A DNA stretch of 64,000 bases, taken from assembly GCF_022878925.1 (NCBI RefSeq), contig NZ_CP084628.1:1054001-1118000 (forward strand), in the 5' to 3' direction. Shown here piece after piece: positions 9,044-17,785 of this stretch. The notes under the pieces were generated by a model. It had not been told where the DNA came from, did not search any database, and was given only the letters and a program-made list of their open reading frames with translations. A program made the position numbers and the translations under genes. This DNA comes from Caballeronia sp. TF1N1. GTDB taxonomy: Bacteria; Pseudomonadota; Gammaproteobacteria; Burkholderiales; Burkholderiaceae. Numbering within the stretch: the stretch's first letter is position 1; the number at the start of each line of letters is the position of its first letter.

Positions 9044-9421
9044 TTAGGTCATCCAGCTGACATGCGCGCTGACGACCTTCCATCCATCCTCGAAGCGTAT
9101 CCACGTCTGACTTTGTCGGCCTATACGCGCGTCGCCTTCCCTCCGGAATTCGATATTTGCAACGGCCATCGAATCTCCATAGGTCGTCACCATTCGTGCC
9201 GTCACCTCGCGCGCCAAACCTGTTCCGGACCGTGCCGCACGAAACTCGCGTATGGCGTCGTAGCCGTAGAGATTTTCCGTCGCCCCATAGCGCACCGTTA
9301 GCGACGAATCAAAAAACAGGTCATCCAGCATCGCGACGTCATTGCTAGTCAGGGCCCGTTCATACGCGTCGAACACCGCATTCACTTCCTCGAGAACATC
9401 CGGTCGATTGATCTCGTTCAC
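9044..9421 (-). CDS. atzH: AtzH-like protein (DUF3225, NTF2/SnoaL fold)
   Basis: The 125-residue product begins at GTG 9421, which overlaps the amidase stop in a GTGA junction and follows GAGGAG. The sequence (VFDAYERALTSNDVAMLDDLF, ending SQTWIRFEDGWKVVSAHVSWM) matches small NTF2-fold proteins named AtzH, encoded next to AtzE amidases in s-triazine/cyanuric acid gene clusters. AtzH has been proposed to hydrolyse a carboxybiuret-level amide or to assist AtzE. Its position as last gene after atzG-atzE is the diagnostic arrangement. The open frame extends further upstream inside the amidase gene but that part is not plausible coding sequence. Confidence 0.82.
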   Translation of the reverse strand: MNEINRPDVLEEVNAVFDAYERALTSNDVAMLDDLFFDSSLTVRYGATENLYGYDAIREFRAARSGTGLAREVTARMVTTYGDSMAVANIEFRREGDARIGRQSQTWIRFEDGWKVVSAHVSWMT

Positions 9422-10821
9422 GCTTTCTCCTCGGCAAAACGCGGTGTCGCACAACCCGCTACGCCAGCTTGCTCCAGACGCCGGGCGGCTTCGAATGCCA
9501 GGTCTTCGCGCCACGGCGCGGCAATCAACTGAACTCCCATCGGCAAGCCGGCTTCCGTTCGCATAGGCGCGGTCACAACGGGCAACCCAAGGCACGAGAT
9601 GGGTTGCGTCAACATGCCGAGGCTGGCTCGCACTGCCATTCGCTCACCGCGGACCTCCATGAACTCGTCGCCGATGCGCGGCGCCACGACTGGCGTCGCT
9701 GGCGCGATCAAGACGTCGTAGCGCTCGAAGAGTTCCAGCACGCGTCGCCGCAACGAAGCGCGGACGCGTTGCGCCTGAATGATCCATGCGGCAGGCAGCA
9801 ACGCACCCGCGATCAAGCGGTCGCGCGACAAAGGCTCACGCTCGTCGTAGTGCGCGCGAAGGTCCTTCATGTGCAATTGGCCGCCCTCGGCAGCGGTGAT
9901 GAGAAAAGCTGCACCACGCGCCGCATCGGCATCCGGATACTCGACGGTATCCGTCGCTTCGAGCGCGGCTGACGCAGTGAGCGATGCGTTGCGTGCATCG
10001 TCGTGTGCGTAGTCGTCGAAATAGCCCGTCAGACGTGCAACGCGCAAGGTTCCGCTCATCGCACGCGCGGGCTCGAATTCACGCTGCGCGCAAGCCATAT
10101 CGAGTGGATCGGCAAACTGTAGCGCGTCATAGACAGCGCCGAGGTCTTCGACACTGCGCGCGAATGCGCCCATATGATCCAGACTCGCGACGAACGGATA
10201 CGTTCCGCGCCGCGACAAGCGTCCATAGGTCGGCTTCACGCCGAACACGCCGCACAGCGAGGCAGGCACGCGCACTGACCCATTCGTATCGCTTCCGAGA
10301 GTGAGAGGCACGAAGCCCGCCGCGACCGCCGCGGCGCTGCCGCCTGACGATCCACCCGCCGAGCGTGTCAGGTCGTGCGGATTGCGGCATGGTCCCGCGT
10401 GACTGTTCTCGGTGGTGAAGCCGTAGGCGAACTCGTCCATGTTGAGCGCGCCGACCATGATTGCGCCATGATCGGCGAGTCGTTTAACGAGCGTGGCATC
10501 CGCAGCGGCGGGCGCGGCATTGGCGAGCACGCGCGATCCCGCGATCGTCGTGACGCTCGCGATGTCGAACAGGTTCTTCGCCGCAAAGGGAACGCCTGCG
10601 AGCGGCGGCAAAGCAGCGCCGCTCGCGCGCCGTGCATCGAGGGCAGTGGCTTCATTGAGTGCGCGTTCGCGCGTGATCGTGGTGAAGGCGTTGATCTGCG
10701 CGTTATACGTGTCGATGCGAGCGAGCGTTGCTTCGATCAATTCGCGCGCACTGAATGCACCTTCGGCATAGGCACGTGCAATGGCAACTGCGCCAGCAGG
10801 GAATGCGTCGTTGATGGTCAT
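9418..10821 (-). CDS. atzE: AtzE-family amidase (1-carboxybiuret hydrolase-like)
   Basis: This 467-residue amidase-signature enzyme shows the Ser-cisSer-Lys triad: Lys in FAAKNLFD, the cis-Ser in AGGSSGGS and the nucleophile in GSDTNGSVRVPA. The TNGS variant of the usual DTGGS motif is typical of the AtzE branch. AtzE with its small partner AtzG deaminates 1-carboxybiuret to 1,3-dicarboxyurea in cyanuric acid breakdown. The gene overlaps atzG (ATGA) and atzH (GTGA), so all three are translationally coupled. No cyanuric acid hydrolase (AtzD) or allophanate hydrolase (AtzF) gene is visible, so the natural substrate here may be biuret-derived or another ureide. Confidence 0.85.
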   Translation of the reverse strand: MTINDAFPAGAVAIARAYAEGAFSARELIEATLARIDTYNAQINAFTTITRERALNEATALDARRASGAALPPLAGVPFAAKNLFDIASVTTIAGSRVLANAAPAAADATLVKRLADHGAIMVGALNMDEFAYGFTTENSHAGPCRNPHDLTRSAGGSSGGSAAAVAAGFVPLTLGSDTNGSVRVPASLCGVFGVKPTYGRLSRRGTYPFVASLDHMGAFARSVEDLGAVYDALQFADPLDMACAQREFEPARAMSGTLRVARLTGYFDDYAHDDARNASLTASAALEATDTVEYPDADAARGAAFLITAAEGGQLHMKDLRAHYDEREPLSRDRLIAGALLPAAWIIQAQRVRASLRRRVLELFERYDVLIAPATPVVAPRIGDEFMEVRGERMAVRASLGMLTQPISCLGLPVVTAPMRTEAGLPMGVQLIAAPWREDLAFEAARRLEQAGVAGCATPRFAEEKA

Positions 10822-11015
10822 GGGCGATACACCGGCGCAGGTTCGTCCTGGGCATCGACGGGATAGGCGAGCACCGGTGCCGCGAGTTGCGCGATGCGCG
10901 CGAATTGCGCCTTGACACGCGCGGCGGTGTCATCCGTTAGATGAGGGAAGTGCAGCCGAATTGCGGCGTCGGCATAAGCGTCGAGCGTTCCATCGATTTC
11001 CGGTGGCATGTTCAT
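10818..11015 (-). CDS. atzG: AtzG-like small subunit (DUF4089)
   Basis: This short gene codes for about 65 residues starting MNMPPEIDG, with the helical segment DAYADAAIRLHFPHLT and ending near PAPVYRP. That pattern and the position immediately before atzE identify it as a DUF4089/AtzG protein, a GatC-like small subunit that wraps the AtzE amidase and stabilises it. The start at 11015 follows GAGAACC. An upstream ATG at 11054 is less likely. The ATGA overlap with atzE fits a fixed-ratio complex. About 50 bases separate it from the second amidase gene upstream. Confidence 0.85.
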   Translation of the reverse strand: MNMPPEIDGTLDAYADAAIRLHFPHLTDDTAARVKAQFARIAQLAAPVLAYPVDAQDEPAPVYRP

Positions 11016-11065
11016 GGTTCTCGTTCGATGTTGAAAGCGATGATGAGTAGACAAGATCGTCTACC

Positions 11066-12199
11066 TCATTCGATATTGGAGAACAGACTTCGCGCCCGCG
11101 CAATCAAGGCACGGTCGCTGTTACGCGGACCGATCAATGACAACGCGAGCGGGCCGGTCAATTCGTTCGCAATGGGTATGGTCACTTGCGGCAGTCCGGC
11201 AAATGCCGCGATGGCGTTGAAGGTCAAGGCATCGCGATAAAACGCGCCGATACGCTCCGACGTTTCATTCTGGCGCAAAAGCGAGACGGGCGTAGTTGGC
11301 AGCACAATCAAGGCATCGGCGACGATATCCGCCATACGTGCCGCATACTCCTCGCGTAAAGCGTGGCACCGATTCACCTCCGCGTCGTCGATCGACTTGA
11401 GCCGCGCGAAGCGTGGCGCGATGTTCGCTCCGAAGCGCGGCGTATGCGTGTCGATCCATGAACCAAGAGACGCACGTATCGCGTCGTCCTGCAACTGCTG
11501 ATAGACATGCAGCCAGTCCGAGCCCTCGCCCGCGAAGAGTTCGATCTCGGCGGATGCGGGTGCAAGTTCGCGCAGACGCGCGGAACCGTGCGCGTCGAAT
11601 GCTTCCTTGCAGCGCACGAGACGCGTGGGAGCATCGTGGGAAGCGACCTCATCGAGGAGCACGTCGGCAACGCGCGCAAGCAGATCACCCGAGCGCGCGA
11701 ACCATCCGACCGTGTCGAAGCATGGTGCAAACGGCAGCACGCCATCGAGCGATACCGCGTCGTGCGTTGGCCGTATGCCCCAGAGTCCGCAGAACGCGGC
11801 AGGCACACGCACCGAGCCGCCGGTGTCGGTGCCGAGTGCGAAATCGACACTGCCGCTCGCAACCGCCGATGCCGATCCGCTCGACGATCCACCCGGCAAC
11901 GCATGCGGCCAACGCGGATTGAGCGGCGTGCCATAGTGTTCGTTCGCGCCTTCGAGGCTGTAGGCGAGTTCATCGGTGATGGTCTTGCCATCCACGGATG
12001 CGCCCGCCGCTAACAGCTTCGCCACGCACGGCGCATGACATTGCGCGGCATCGTGCGTGGCAAACCAATCGGGATTGCCGCCGCCCGTCGTCACGCCCGC
12101 GATATCGATCAAATCCTTCACCGCAAAACGCAAGCCATCGAGCGCGCCGCTGCCGGTTGCATTCACGCGAATACGCGGACCGGGAACGAAAGCATTCAT
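11066..12199 (-). CDS. Amidase-signature-family hydrolase (second amidase)
   Basis: The 377-residue protein is a second amidase with a canonical triad: Lys in FAVKDLIDIAG, cis-Ser in PGGSSSGSA and nucleophile in GTDTGGSVRVPA. It is shorter than AtzE by about 90 residues and lacks the TNGS variant, so it is a different branch rather than a recent duplicate. The ATG at 12199 overlaps the stop of the cysteine hydrolase gene as ATGA, which selects this start over the 61-codon upstream extension. Its place between the biuret-type hydrolase and atzG suggests a further C-N bond hydrolysis in the same pathway. The substrate is unknown. Confidence 0.87.
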   Translation of the reverse strand: MNAFVPGPRIRVNATGSGALDGLRFAVKDLIDIAGVTTGGGNPDWFATHDAAQCHAPCVAKLLAAGASVDGKTITDELAYSLEGANEHYGTPLNPRWPHALPGGSSSGSASAVASGSVDFALGTDTGGSVRVPAAFCGLWGIRPTHDAVSLDGVLPFAPCFDTVGWFARSGDLLARVADVLLDEVASHDAPTRLVRCKEAFDAHGSARLRELAPASAEIELFAGEGSDWLHVYQQLQDDAIRASLGSWIDTHTPRFGANIAPRFARLKSIDDAEVNRCHALREEYAARMADIVADALIVLPTTPVSLLRQNETSERIGAFYRDALTFNAIAAFAGLPQVTIPIANELTGPLALSLIGPRNSDRALIARARSLFSNIE

Positions 12200-12999
12200 G
12201 CGGCCGCGCTGTTCAATGCGTCGGCGAATTGCAACGAATCCGCGACGAAGCCATAGCATTTCCTCACGTTCCAGATACTCGCTTCCGTGCAGAAGTCGGG
12301 CGATGAAGTCGCGCAACAATCGGTGAGCATCACGCAACCGTAGCCGAGAAAATTGGCATCGGTGAGTGTGTGCATCACGCATTGGTCCGTGTTCACGCCC
12401 GCGAAAAACACGGTACGTGTACCGAGATTACGCAGAATGCTGTCGAGCGGCGTGTCCCAGAAGCCGCTGATGCGGTACTTGTCCACGCAGATGTCTTGCG
12501 GTTCGATCTTCAGTTCATCGACCACGGCGGCTGCCCACGAATCCTTTTCGAGGACATGTGCGCCATGTTCGGGCAAGGCCTCGCCAAGCCCGATTCCCGT
12601 TCCCTTCGGCTTATACAGATGCAGTTGATTAGGCGGCATGTTGGCGAGATCGGGCCTATTGCCCCAGTTCACCCAAATCACCGGCACGCCGCTTTCTCGC
12701 GCGATCGGCAGCAGGCGCTGCAATGGCGCTATTGGTGCACGGTCCGCACCGTAATCGCCCCCGATATGGTCGACCCACCCGCCTTTGGTGCAGAAGTCGT
12801 TCTGCATGTCGATGATCACGAGCGCTGTTTTCTCGATGTCGAAGCGCACTTTCTGCGGCTTGGCATCGAGTGTCGCGAGGCGCGGAACGGGCGTTGGCAC
12901 GGCCATATCGACGAGCGTTTCCGTCGCTTGCCAGCGCGTCTGCGCAAATGCGCCGAGCAAGCCAGCGCCTGCCGTGGCGGGGTTCGGGGCGTGGTCCAT
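12196..12999 (-). CDS. Isochorismatase-fold cysteine hydrolase, biuret/ureidoacrylate hydrolase-like
   Basis: This 267-residue hydrolase has the family catalytic triad: Asp in VIIDMQNDF (near residue 65), Lys in DKYRISGF and Cys in GVNTDQCV. Close families are biuret amidohydrolase (BiuH), which makes allophanate, and RutB, which cleaves ureidoacrylate peracid. The Lys-Tyr-Arg-Ser/Ile-Ser-Gly-Phe segment and long N-terminal extension fit that group. I chose ATG 12999 because GGAG lies six bases upstream; upstream ATGs at 13011 and 13083 lack such a site. It heads the operon with the second amidase, atzG, atzE and atzH. Whether biuret itself is the substrate cannot be decided from sequence alone. 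Confidence 0.83.
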   Translation of the reverse strand: MDHAPNPATAGAGLLGAFAQTRWQATETLVDMAVPTPVPRLATLDAKPQKVRFDIEKTALVIIDMQNDFCTKGGWVDHIGGDYGADRAPIAPLQRLLPIARESGVPVIWVNWGNRPDLANMPPNQLHLYKPKGTGIGLGEALPEHGAHVLEKDSWAAAVVDELKIEPQDICVDKYRISGFWDTPLDSILRNLGTRTVFFAGVNTDQCVMHTLTDANFLGYGCVMLTDCCATSSPDFCTEASIWNVRKCYGFVADSLQFADALNSAAA

Positions 13000-13178
13000 C
13001 GTGTTCTCCATCGGAAAAGAGTTGAGGATGTTGCCGCAGGTCGCCGATGACACCGAACGCGACTGGCGCGAAGTATTCGACATTCACGCGCGGGTTGAAC
13101 ATGGCATTGAAGTTGCAATGTGCATTTCGCTCATGAATAACCTACTTACCGAAACTCAACGCAAAAGGAGTGCCAGTG
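13000..13178. promoter_or_regulatory. Divergent promoter region, hydrolase operon and BMP importer operon
   Basis: These roughly 180 bases lie between the leftward hydrolase-atz operon and the rightward importer operon, so both promoters must be here or nearby. The right side carries AAAGGAG eight bases before the importer start at 13179. A TTGAAG/ATGAATAAC stretch around 13110-13140 could hold a promoter, but I could not assign boxes with confidence. The TetR regulator at the end of the importer operon is the natural candidate to bind here. Confidence 0.4.
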
Positions 13179-14183
13179 ATGTTCCGTTCGCAACAGCCTT
13201 CCATCCTGATGAAACGCGTCGTGGCCATTGCCGGCGTAGTTGCGCTCGGCGTGCCGGCGTTCTTTATCCGCCCTGCGCACGCGGCCGATGAAGCGATGCG
13301 CGTGGGCGTCCTGATCCCCGGTTCGAAATCCGACAAGGGCTGGATGGAGTCGGGGTATGAAGGCGTCGCGGCCGCGCAAAAAGAGTTCGGCCCGAAGCTG
13401 AAGACGCAGATCATCGAGAACATCAACTACGCGGACATGGAGCAGGCGCTCACGAATCTCGCGACGAAGAATCAGCTCGTGATCGGTATCGGCGGTCAGA
13501 CGCAGGCTGCGGTACTCAAGGTCGCGAAGCGCTTTCCGAATGTGAAGTTCTCCATCGTCGGCGGCAACAAGGGCGAGAACATGCCGCCAAATGTCGCGGG
13601 CTATGACGTGAAGCAGGCCGAGATCGCTTATGTCGCGGGCGCGGCTGCAGCCATGCTGTCGAAGAGCGGCGCGGTGAGTTATGTGGGCGGCATGGAGATT
13701 CCGTCGATCGTGAATGCGGGCAAGGAATTCGGCAACGGTGCGCGCTATATCAATCCGAAGGTCAAGTACTTCGAGGCTTATACCGGCGACTTCGACAACG
13801 TGGCGAAGGCGCGCGAAGCGACAGCAGCGGCCATCGCGCAGGGCGCGGACGTGCACTATCACATCCTGAATCTCGGCTTGCGCGGGCTCGAACAAGCGGC
13901 GAAGGAAAAAGACACGCACATCATCGGCAGCTATACGGACCGTTGCGGAAGCGATCCGCTTTACATCGCATACAGCATCACGGGCGTGGGCTATCAGGCG
14001 CAGTACGCCATCGAGCAACTGGAGAAGGGGCAATGGCAGCCGGGCTATAAAGCGTTCGGCCTTGCAATGGGGCCGAAAGCATCCGGCATGGTGATCTGCA
14101 AATCCACGCCCGCCATGGACGCCAAGATCAAGCAGATCGAAGACGATATCCAGAGCGGCAAGATCAAGGTTTCTGAAGGATGA
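13179..14183 (+). CDS. BMP-family ABC transporter substrate-binding protein
   Basis: The protein of 334 residues begins with a signal peptide ending PAHA-ADE, then the BMP pattern VGVLIPGSKSDKGWMESGYEG. BMP (basic membrane protein/Med) proteins bind nucleosides, purines or similar solutes in the periplasm. The ATG at 13179 has AAAGGAG eight bases upstream; a GTG nine bases earlier would cover the ribosome-binding site. Unlike many BMP proteins, no lipobox cysteine is seen at the cleavage site. It is the first of four importer genes, and overlaps the ATPase gene as ATGA. Divergent hydrolase genes suggest that the ligand is a ureide, biuret or nucleobase-like compound. Confidence 0.9.
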   Translation: MFRSQQPSILMKRVVAIAGVVALGVPAFFIRPAHAADEAMRVGVLIPGSKSDKGWMESGYEGVAAAQKEFGPKLKTQIIENINYADMEQALTNLATKNQLVIGIGGQTQAAVLKVAKRFPNVKFSIVGGNKGENMPPNVAGYDVKQAEIAYVAGAAAAMLSKSGAVSYVGGMEIPSIVNAGKEFGNGARYINPKVKYFEAYTGDFDNVAKAREATAAAIAQGADVHYHILNLGLRGLEQAAKEKDTHIIGSYTDRCGSDPLYIAYSITGVGYQAQYAIEQLEKGQWQPGYKAFGLAMGPKASGMVICKSTPAMDAKIKQIEDDIQSGKIKVSEG

Positions 14184-15751
14184 GCACGCTGGCTTCCCCA
14201 TCCGCCGATAGTTCGCCCATTCTCTCGCTGCAGGGAATCGGCAAACGCTTCGGCGCGTTCACGGCGCTCGACGACGTCTCGCTCGACCTATATCCCGGCG
14301 ACGTGCATTGTCTGCTCGGCGAGAACGGCGCGGGCAAGTCGACGCTGTGCAATGTGATCTTCGGTGTGCATCAGCCGGACGCGGGTGCCATGCGCGTCAA
14401 CGGCGCGCCGTATCGGCCGCGCAATCCGCGTGAAGCGCTCGCGAACGGTATCGCGATGGTGCATCAGCATTTCAGTCTCGTCGACGATGCCACCGTGCTC
14501 GACAACCTGCTGCTCGGTCAGGCGCGGGGCTGGCTCGACCGGCCAGCGGAAGCCACGCGCGTGCAGGACGTGTTGGCGAGCGTCGGTCTCGATCTTGCGC
14601 TCGACGCGAAGATCGCGGACTTGTCCGTCGGCGAACGGCAACGCGTCGAGATCGTCAAATGCCTGATGCGCGAGCCGCGTCTTCTGTTGCTCGATGAACC
14701 CACCGCCGTGCTCTTGCCCGCCGAGATCGATGCGTTGCTCGACACGTGCGAACGCGTGGCGAGACGCGGTTGCGCGGTAGTGCTCGTGACGCACAAGCTC
14801 AAGGAAATCGGCCGCATTGCGACACGTGCGACCGTGCTGCAATCGGGACGCGTGGTCGCGCGTTCGTCGAATCCATCGAGGGATATCGACCGGCTCGTGC
14901 ACGCGATGATTCATCGCGAAGACAGCGATGCCGCTGACGATCTCGCGACGCGTCTGTCACTCGTGCAAAGCGGCTCGCCGTACTCGCGACCGCTCGATGA
15001 CGAAGTACTGCAACTCGACGGCCTGAGCGCTCGCGACGCGGAAGGCGTCACGCGTCTCGCGGACTGCACGCTCGTCGTGAATCGGGGCGAGATCGTCGGT
15101 ATCGCGGGCGTGGAAGGCAACGGTCAAAGCGAACTCGGCGCGGTGCTCGCGGGCATGCTGAGCGCATCGTCGGGGCGCTTCTTTATCGCTGGCCGCGACA
15201 TGACCAACGCCAGCCCGCGCGAATTAACGGAAGCGGGCGTCGGTATCGTGCCGGAAGATCGTCACGCGGTAGGCTGCGTCACCGGCATGAGTCTCACCGA
15301 CAACCTCTTGCTCAATCATCTCGACCGCTATACGCGCGGTGGCTTTCTGCGCCGCCGCGCCATGCGCGACGCCGCGCTCGAACTCATGCAACGTTTCGAC
15401 GTGCGTGCAAGCGGCCCCGATGCATTGTTCGGCGGACTCTCCGGCGGCAATCAGCAGAAAGCCGTTCTTGCACGCGAACTCACGCTCGACCCTTTGCTGT
15501 TCCTGCTTGCGGCGCAGCCCACGCGCGGGCTCGATGTCGGCGCGGTGGCCGCCGTCTATGCGCATATTCGCGCGGCGCGCGACCGCGGCGTGGGCGTGCT
15601 GCTCATTTCCTCTGAACTCGACGAACTGATGAGCGTCGCCGATCGCATCGTCGTGCTGTATCGCGGTCGCATCATGGGCACATGTACGCCCGATGCGAGC
15701 AATCGCGGTCGTATCGGCGCATGGATGGCGGGCTCGGGAGATAACGCATGA
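14180..15751 (+). CDS. ABC transporter ATP-binding protein, two-domain, BMP/nucleoside type
   Basis: The 523-residue protein has two fused nucleotide-binding domains. The first has GENGAGKSTL, LSVGERQRVEI and LLLLDEPT. The second has the degenerate P-loop VEGNGQSELG, an intact signature LSGGNQQKAVLARE and the PTRGLD segment in place of a full Walker B, as is usual for this class. It powers the importer whose permeases follow. Its start overlaps the BMP gene and its stop overlaps the first permease gene, both as ATGA, so the operon is tightly coupled. Confidence 0.92.
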   Translation: MSTLASPSADSSPILSLQGIGKRFGAFTALDDVSLDLYPGDVHCLLGENGAGKSTLCNVIFGVHQPDAGAMRVNGAPYRPRNPREALANGIAMVHQHFSLVDDATVLDNLLLGQARGWLDRPAEATRVQDVLASVGLDLALDAKIADLSVGERQRVEIVKCLMREPRLLLLDEPTAVLLPAEIDALLDTCERVARRGCAVVLVTHKLKEIGRIATRATVLQSGRVVARSSNPSRDIDRLVHAMIHREDSDAADDLATRLSLVQSGSPYSRPLDDEVLQLDGLSARDAEGVTRLADCTLVVNRGEIVGIAGVEGNGQSELGAVLAGMLSASSGRFFIAGRDMTNASPRELTEAGVGIVPEDRHAVGCVTGMSLTDNLLLNHLDRYTRGGFLRRRAMRDAALELMQRFDVRASGPDALFGGLSGGNQQKAVLARELTLDPLLFLLAAQPTRGLDVGAVAAVYAHIRAARDRGVGVLLISSELDELMSVADRIVVLYRGRIMGTCTPDASNRGRIGAWMAGSGDNA

Positions 15752-16854
15752 ACGTCAACATGAAGCTGCATCGGCCGTTCGCGGCAACGTCCGGCGCGCG
15801 CCATGCGCCGCAATTACGCGTTGCGTTCGTGATCGCGGCGGCCGTGCTCTTTGCAATGCTCGCGGCGCTCGGCTTGATCGCGTTGATGGGCGTATCCATT
15901 GCCGATGCGCTCGCCGCGTTCGCAGATGGCGCGTGGGGCTCGCCCTATGCAATCGGGGCCTCCGTCAATCGCAGCCTCGCGTTCGCGCTCGTCGGCACGG
16001 GCTTCGTCATCGCAAATCGCGCGAAGCTGACCAACGTGGGCGGAGAAGGGCAACTGGCGATAGGCGGCATAGTTGCCACGGCGATGAGTCTCTACGGCGG
16101 ATGCGCGCACTTGCCTTTAGGCCTCGCCTTCATCGTGCCGATGCTCACGGCGGCCGCCGCGGGTGCGGTATGGGGCGGCGTGCCCGGCGTGCTGAAAGCT
16201 AAAGCCGGTACCAACGAAGTCATCAGTACGCTGCTGCTTTCGTTCATCGCCGTGTGGCTGCTTTACTGGTGCGTGCAAAGCGATGCACTGCTGCGTCAAC
16301 CAATGACGAGCGGCGCGACCTTGCCTGAATCGCTGGAAATTCCCGATGTAACCAAGCTGCCGGCCATCTTCATGGCAAGCGGCATGAACCTGAATATCGG
16401 CTTGCCGGTGACGCTCGTGCTGGCTGTTGCATCGGCCGTGATGCTCGCGCGCACGCGCTTCGGCCTGTCGTTGCGCGCAGCGGGGCTCAACGCCGTTGCC
16501 GCGAAGCGCGCGGGTTTGCCGATCACATCATCGCTCGTCGGCGCGCTTGCGATCGCAGGCGCGTTCAGCGGACTCGCCGGCGCGTTGATGCTGCAAGGCG
16601 ATCAATACTCGCTGAAGGCGGGCTTCTCGTCGGGCTACGGTTTCGATGGCCTCGTCGTCGGTTTGCTCGCGCGTGGTTCGATCACCGGCGTGTTCGCGGC
16701 GGCCTTGATGTTCGGCTTCTTGCGCTCGGGTGGCATCAACATGGAGATGGTCGCGCAAGTGCCTTCGGCGCTCGTGTTGATCGTGCAGGGCATCGTCACG
16801 ATCGCTTTGGCAGGCGGCGCAACGTGGCTCGATAAAGGAGAAACTTCGCGATGA
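15748..16854 (+). CDS. ABC transporter permease (BPD_transp_2 type), first subunit
   Basis: The 368-residue protein has eight or more hydrophobic segments and the loop GVPGVLKAKAGTNEVISTLLL, characteristic of the larger permease of BMP/nucleoside importers (YufP/NupP-like). Its start overlaps the ATPase stop and its stop overlaps the second permease start as ATGA. The two permeases together form the membrane channel. Confidence 0.9.
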   Translation: MNVNMKLHRPFAATSGARHAPQLRVAFVIAAAVLFAMLAALGLIALMGVSIADALAAFADGAWGSPYAIGASVNRSLAFALVGTGFVIANRAKLTNVGGEGQLAIGGIVATAMSLYGGCAHLPLGLAFIVPMLTAAAAGAVWGGVPGVLKAKAGTNEVISTLLLSFIAVWLLYWCVQSDALLRQPMTSGATLPESLEIPDVTKLPAIFMASGMNLNIGLPVTLVLAVASAVMLARTRFGLSLRAAGLNAVAAKRAGLPITSSLVGALAIAGAFSGLAGALMLQGDQYSLKAGFSSGYGFDGLVVGLLARGSITGVFAAALMFGFLRSGGINMEMVAQVPSALVLIVQGIVTIALAGGATWLDKGETSR

Positions 16855-17768
16855 ACCTCGAACTTCTCGCGGTCTTTGCGGGCGCATCCATTCGCCTGGC
16901 CGCGCCCATGTTGCTTGCTTCGACCGGCGAACTCATCAGCGAACGCGCAGGCGTGTTGAACATGAGCGTCGAAGGCATGATGCTGACGGGCGCGTTTCTC
17001 GGTGCGGTGTTTTCCTGGCTGACGGGGCATCCATCGCTCGGGCTTTTATGCGGCATGCTCGGCGTGATTCCGCTTGCCTTGCTGCAGGCGTTTCTGAGCG
17101 TGACCTTGCGCGCGAATCAGATCGTGACAGGCATCGGCATCAACATTCTCGCGCTTGGTGGCACGACGCTCGCATACCGGGCAGTATTCGGCGAACGTTC
17201 CAGCGCGGTCATTCCCGGCCTCGCGCACTGGTCGCCGCCCGTGCTCGGCAAATTGCCGTTGATCGGCGAGCCGGTGTTCGGTCAGGTGTGGCTGCTGTAT
17301 GCGGGGCTTGCCGTTTTGATCGCAACGTCGGTCATCATGCGCCGCACCGCGCTCGGCATTGCGCTGCATGCGACAGGCGTCGCGCCACGCGCCGTCGATC
17401 AATCGGGGCTGCCTGTTACGCGCATTCGTTATGGCGCGGTGGTGTACTCGGGCGTGATGTCGGCGGCAGCGGGCTGCTTCATTTCCATCGGCGACATACA
17501 CACGTTCACGGAGAATATGACTAACGGTACGGGTTATCTGGCGATTGCCGCCATCATCTTCGGCAACTGGAAGATCGGCCGCACGGCGCTCGCGTGTCTC
17601 TTGTTCGGTGCCGCCACGGCCATGCAGTTTCAGCTACCGATGTTCGGCCTGCACGTGCCCACCGCGTTGCTCATCATGTTGCCGTATTTGCTTGCGTTGA
17701 TCGCGGTGGCGGGGCTCATCGGCAGACAGACCGCACCGCCCGCGCTTACGCTGCCGTTCAGACGTTAA
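16851..17768 (+). CDS. ABC transporter permease (BPD_transp_2 type), second subunit
   Basis: This 305-residue membrane protein begins with the family pattern ASIRLAAPMLLASTGELISERAGVLNMSVEGMML truncated here to its key part, GELISERAGVLN, which marks the smaller permease (YufQ/NupQ-like) of BMP importers. It pairs with the preceding permease and overlaps it by four bases. The TetR regulator gene follows after 17 bases, which suggests that regulator and importer are co-transcribed. Confidence 0.9.
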   Translation: MNLELLAVFAGASIRLAAPMLLASTGELISERAGVLNMSVEGMMLTGAFLGAVFSWLTGHPSLGLLCGMLGVIPLALLQAFLSVTLRANQIVTGIGINILALGGTTLAYRAVFGERSSAVIPGLAHWSPPVLGKLPLIGEPVFGQVWLLYAGLAVLIATSVIMRRTALGIALHATGVAPRAVDQSGLPVTRIRYGAVVYSGVMSAAAGCFISIGDIHTFTENMTNGTGYLAIAAIIFGNWKIGRTALACLLFGAATAMQFQLPMFGLHVPTALLIMLPYLLALIAVAGLIGRQTAPPALTLPFRR

Positions 17769-17785
17769 AGGCGGGTAACATCGAC

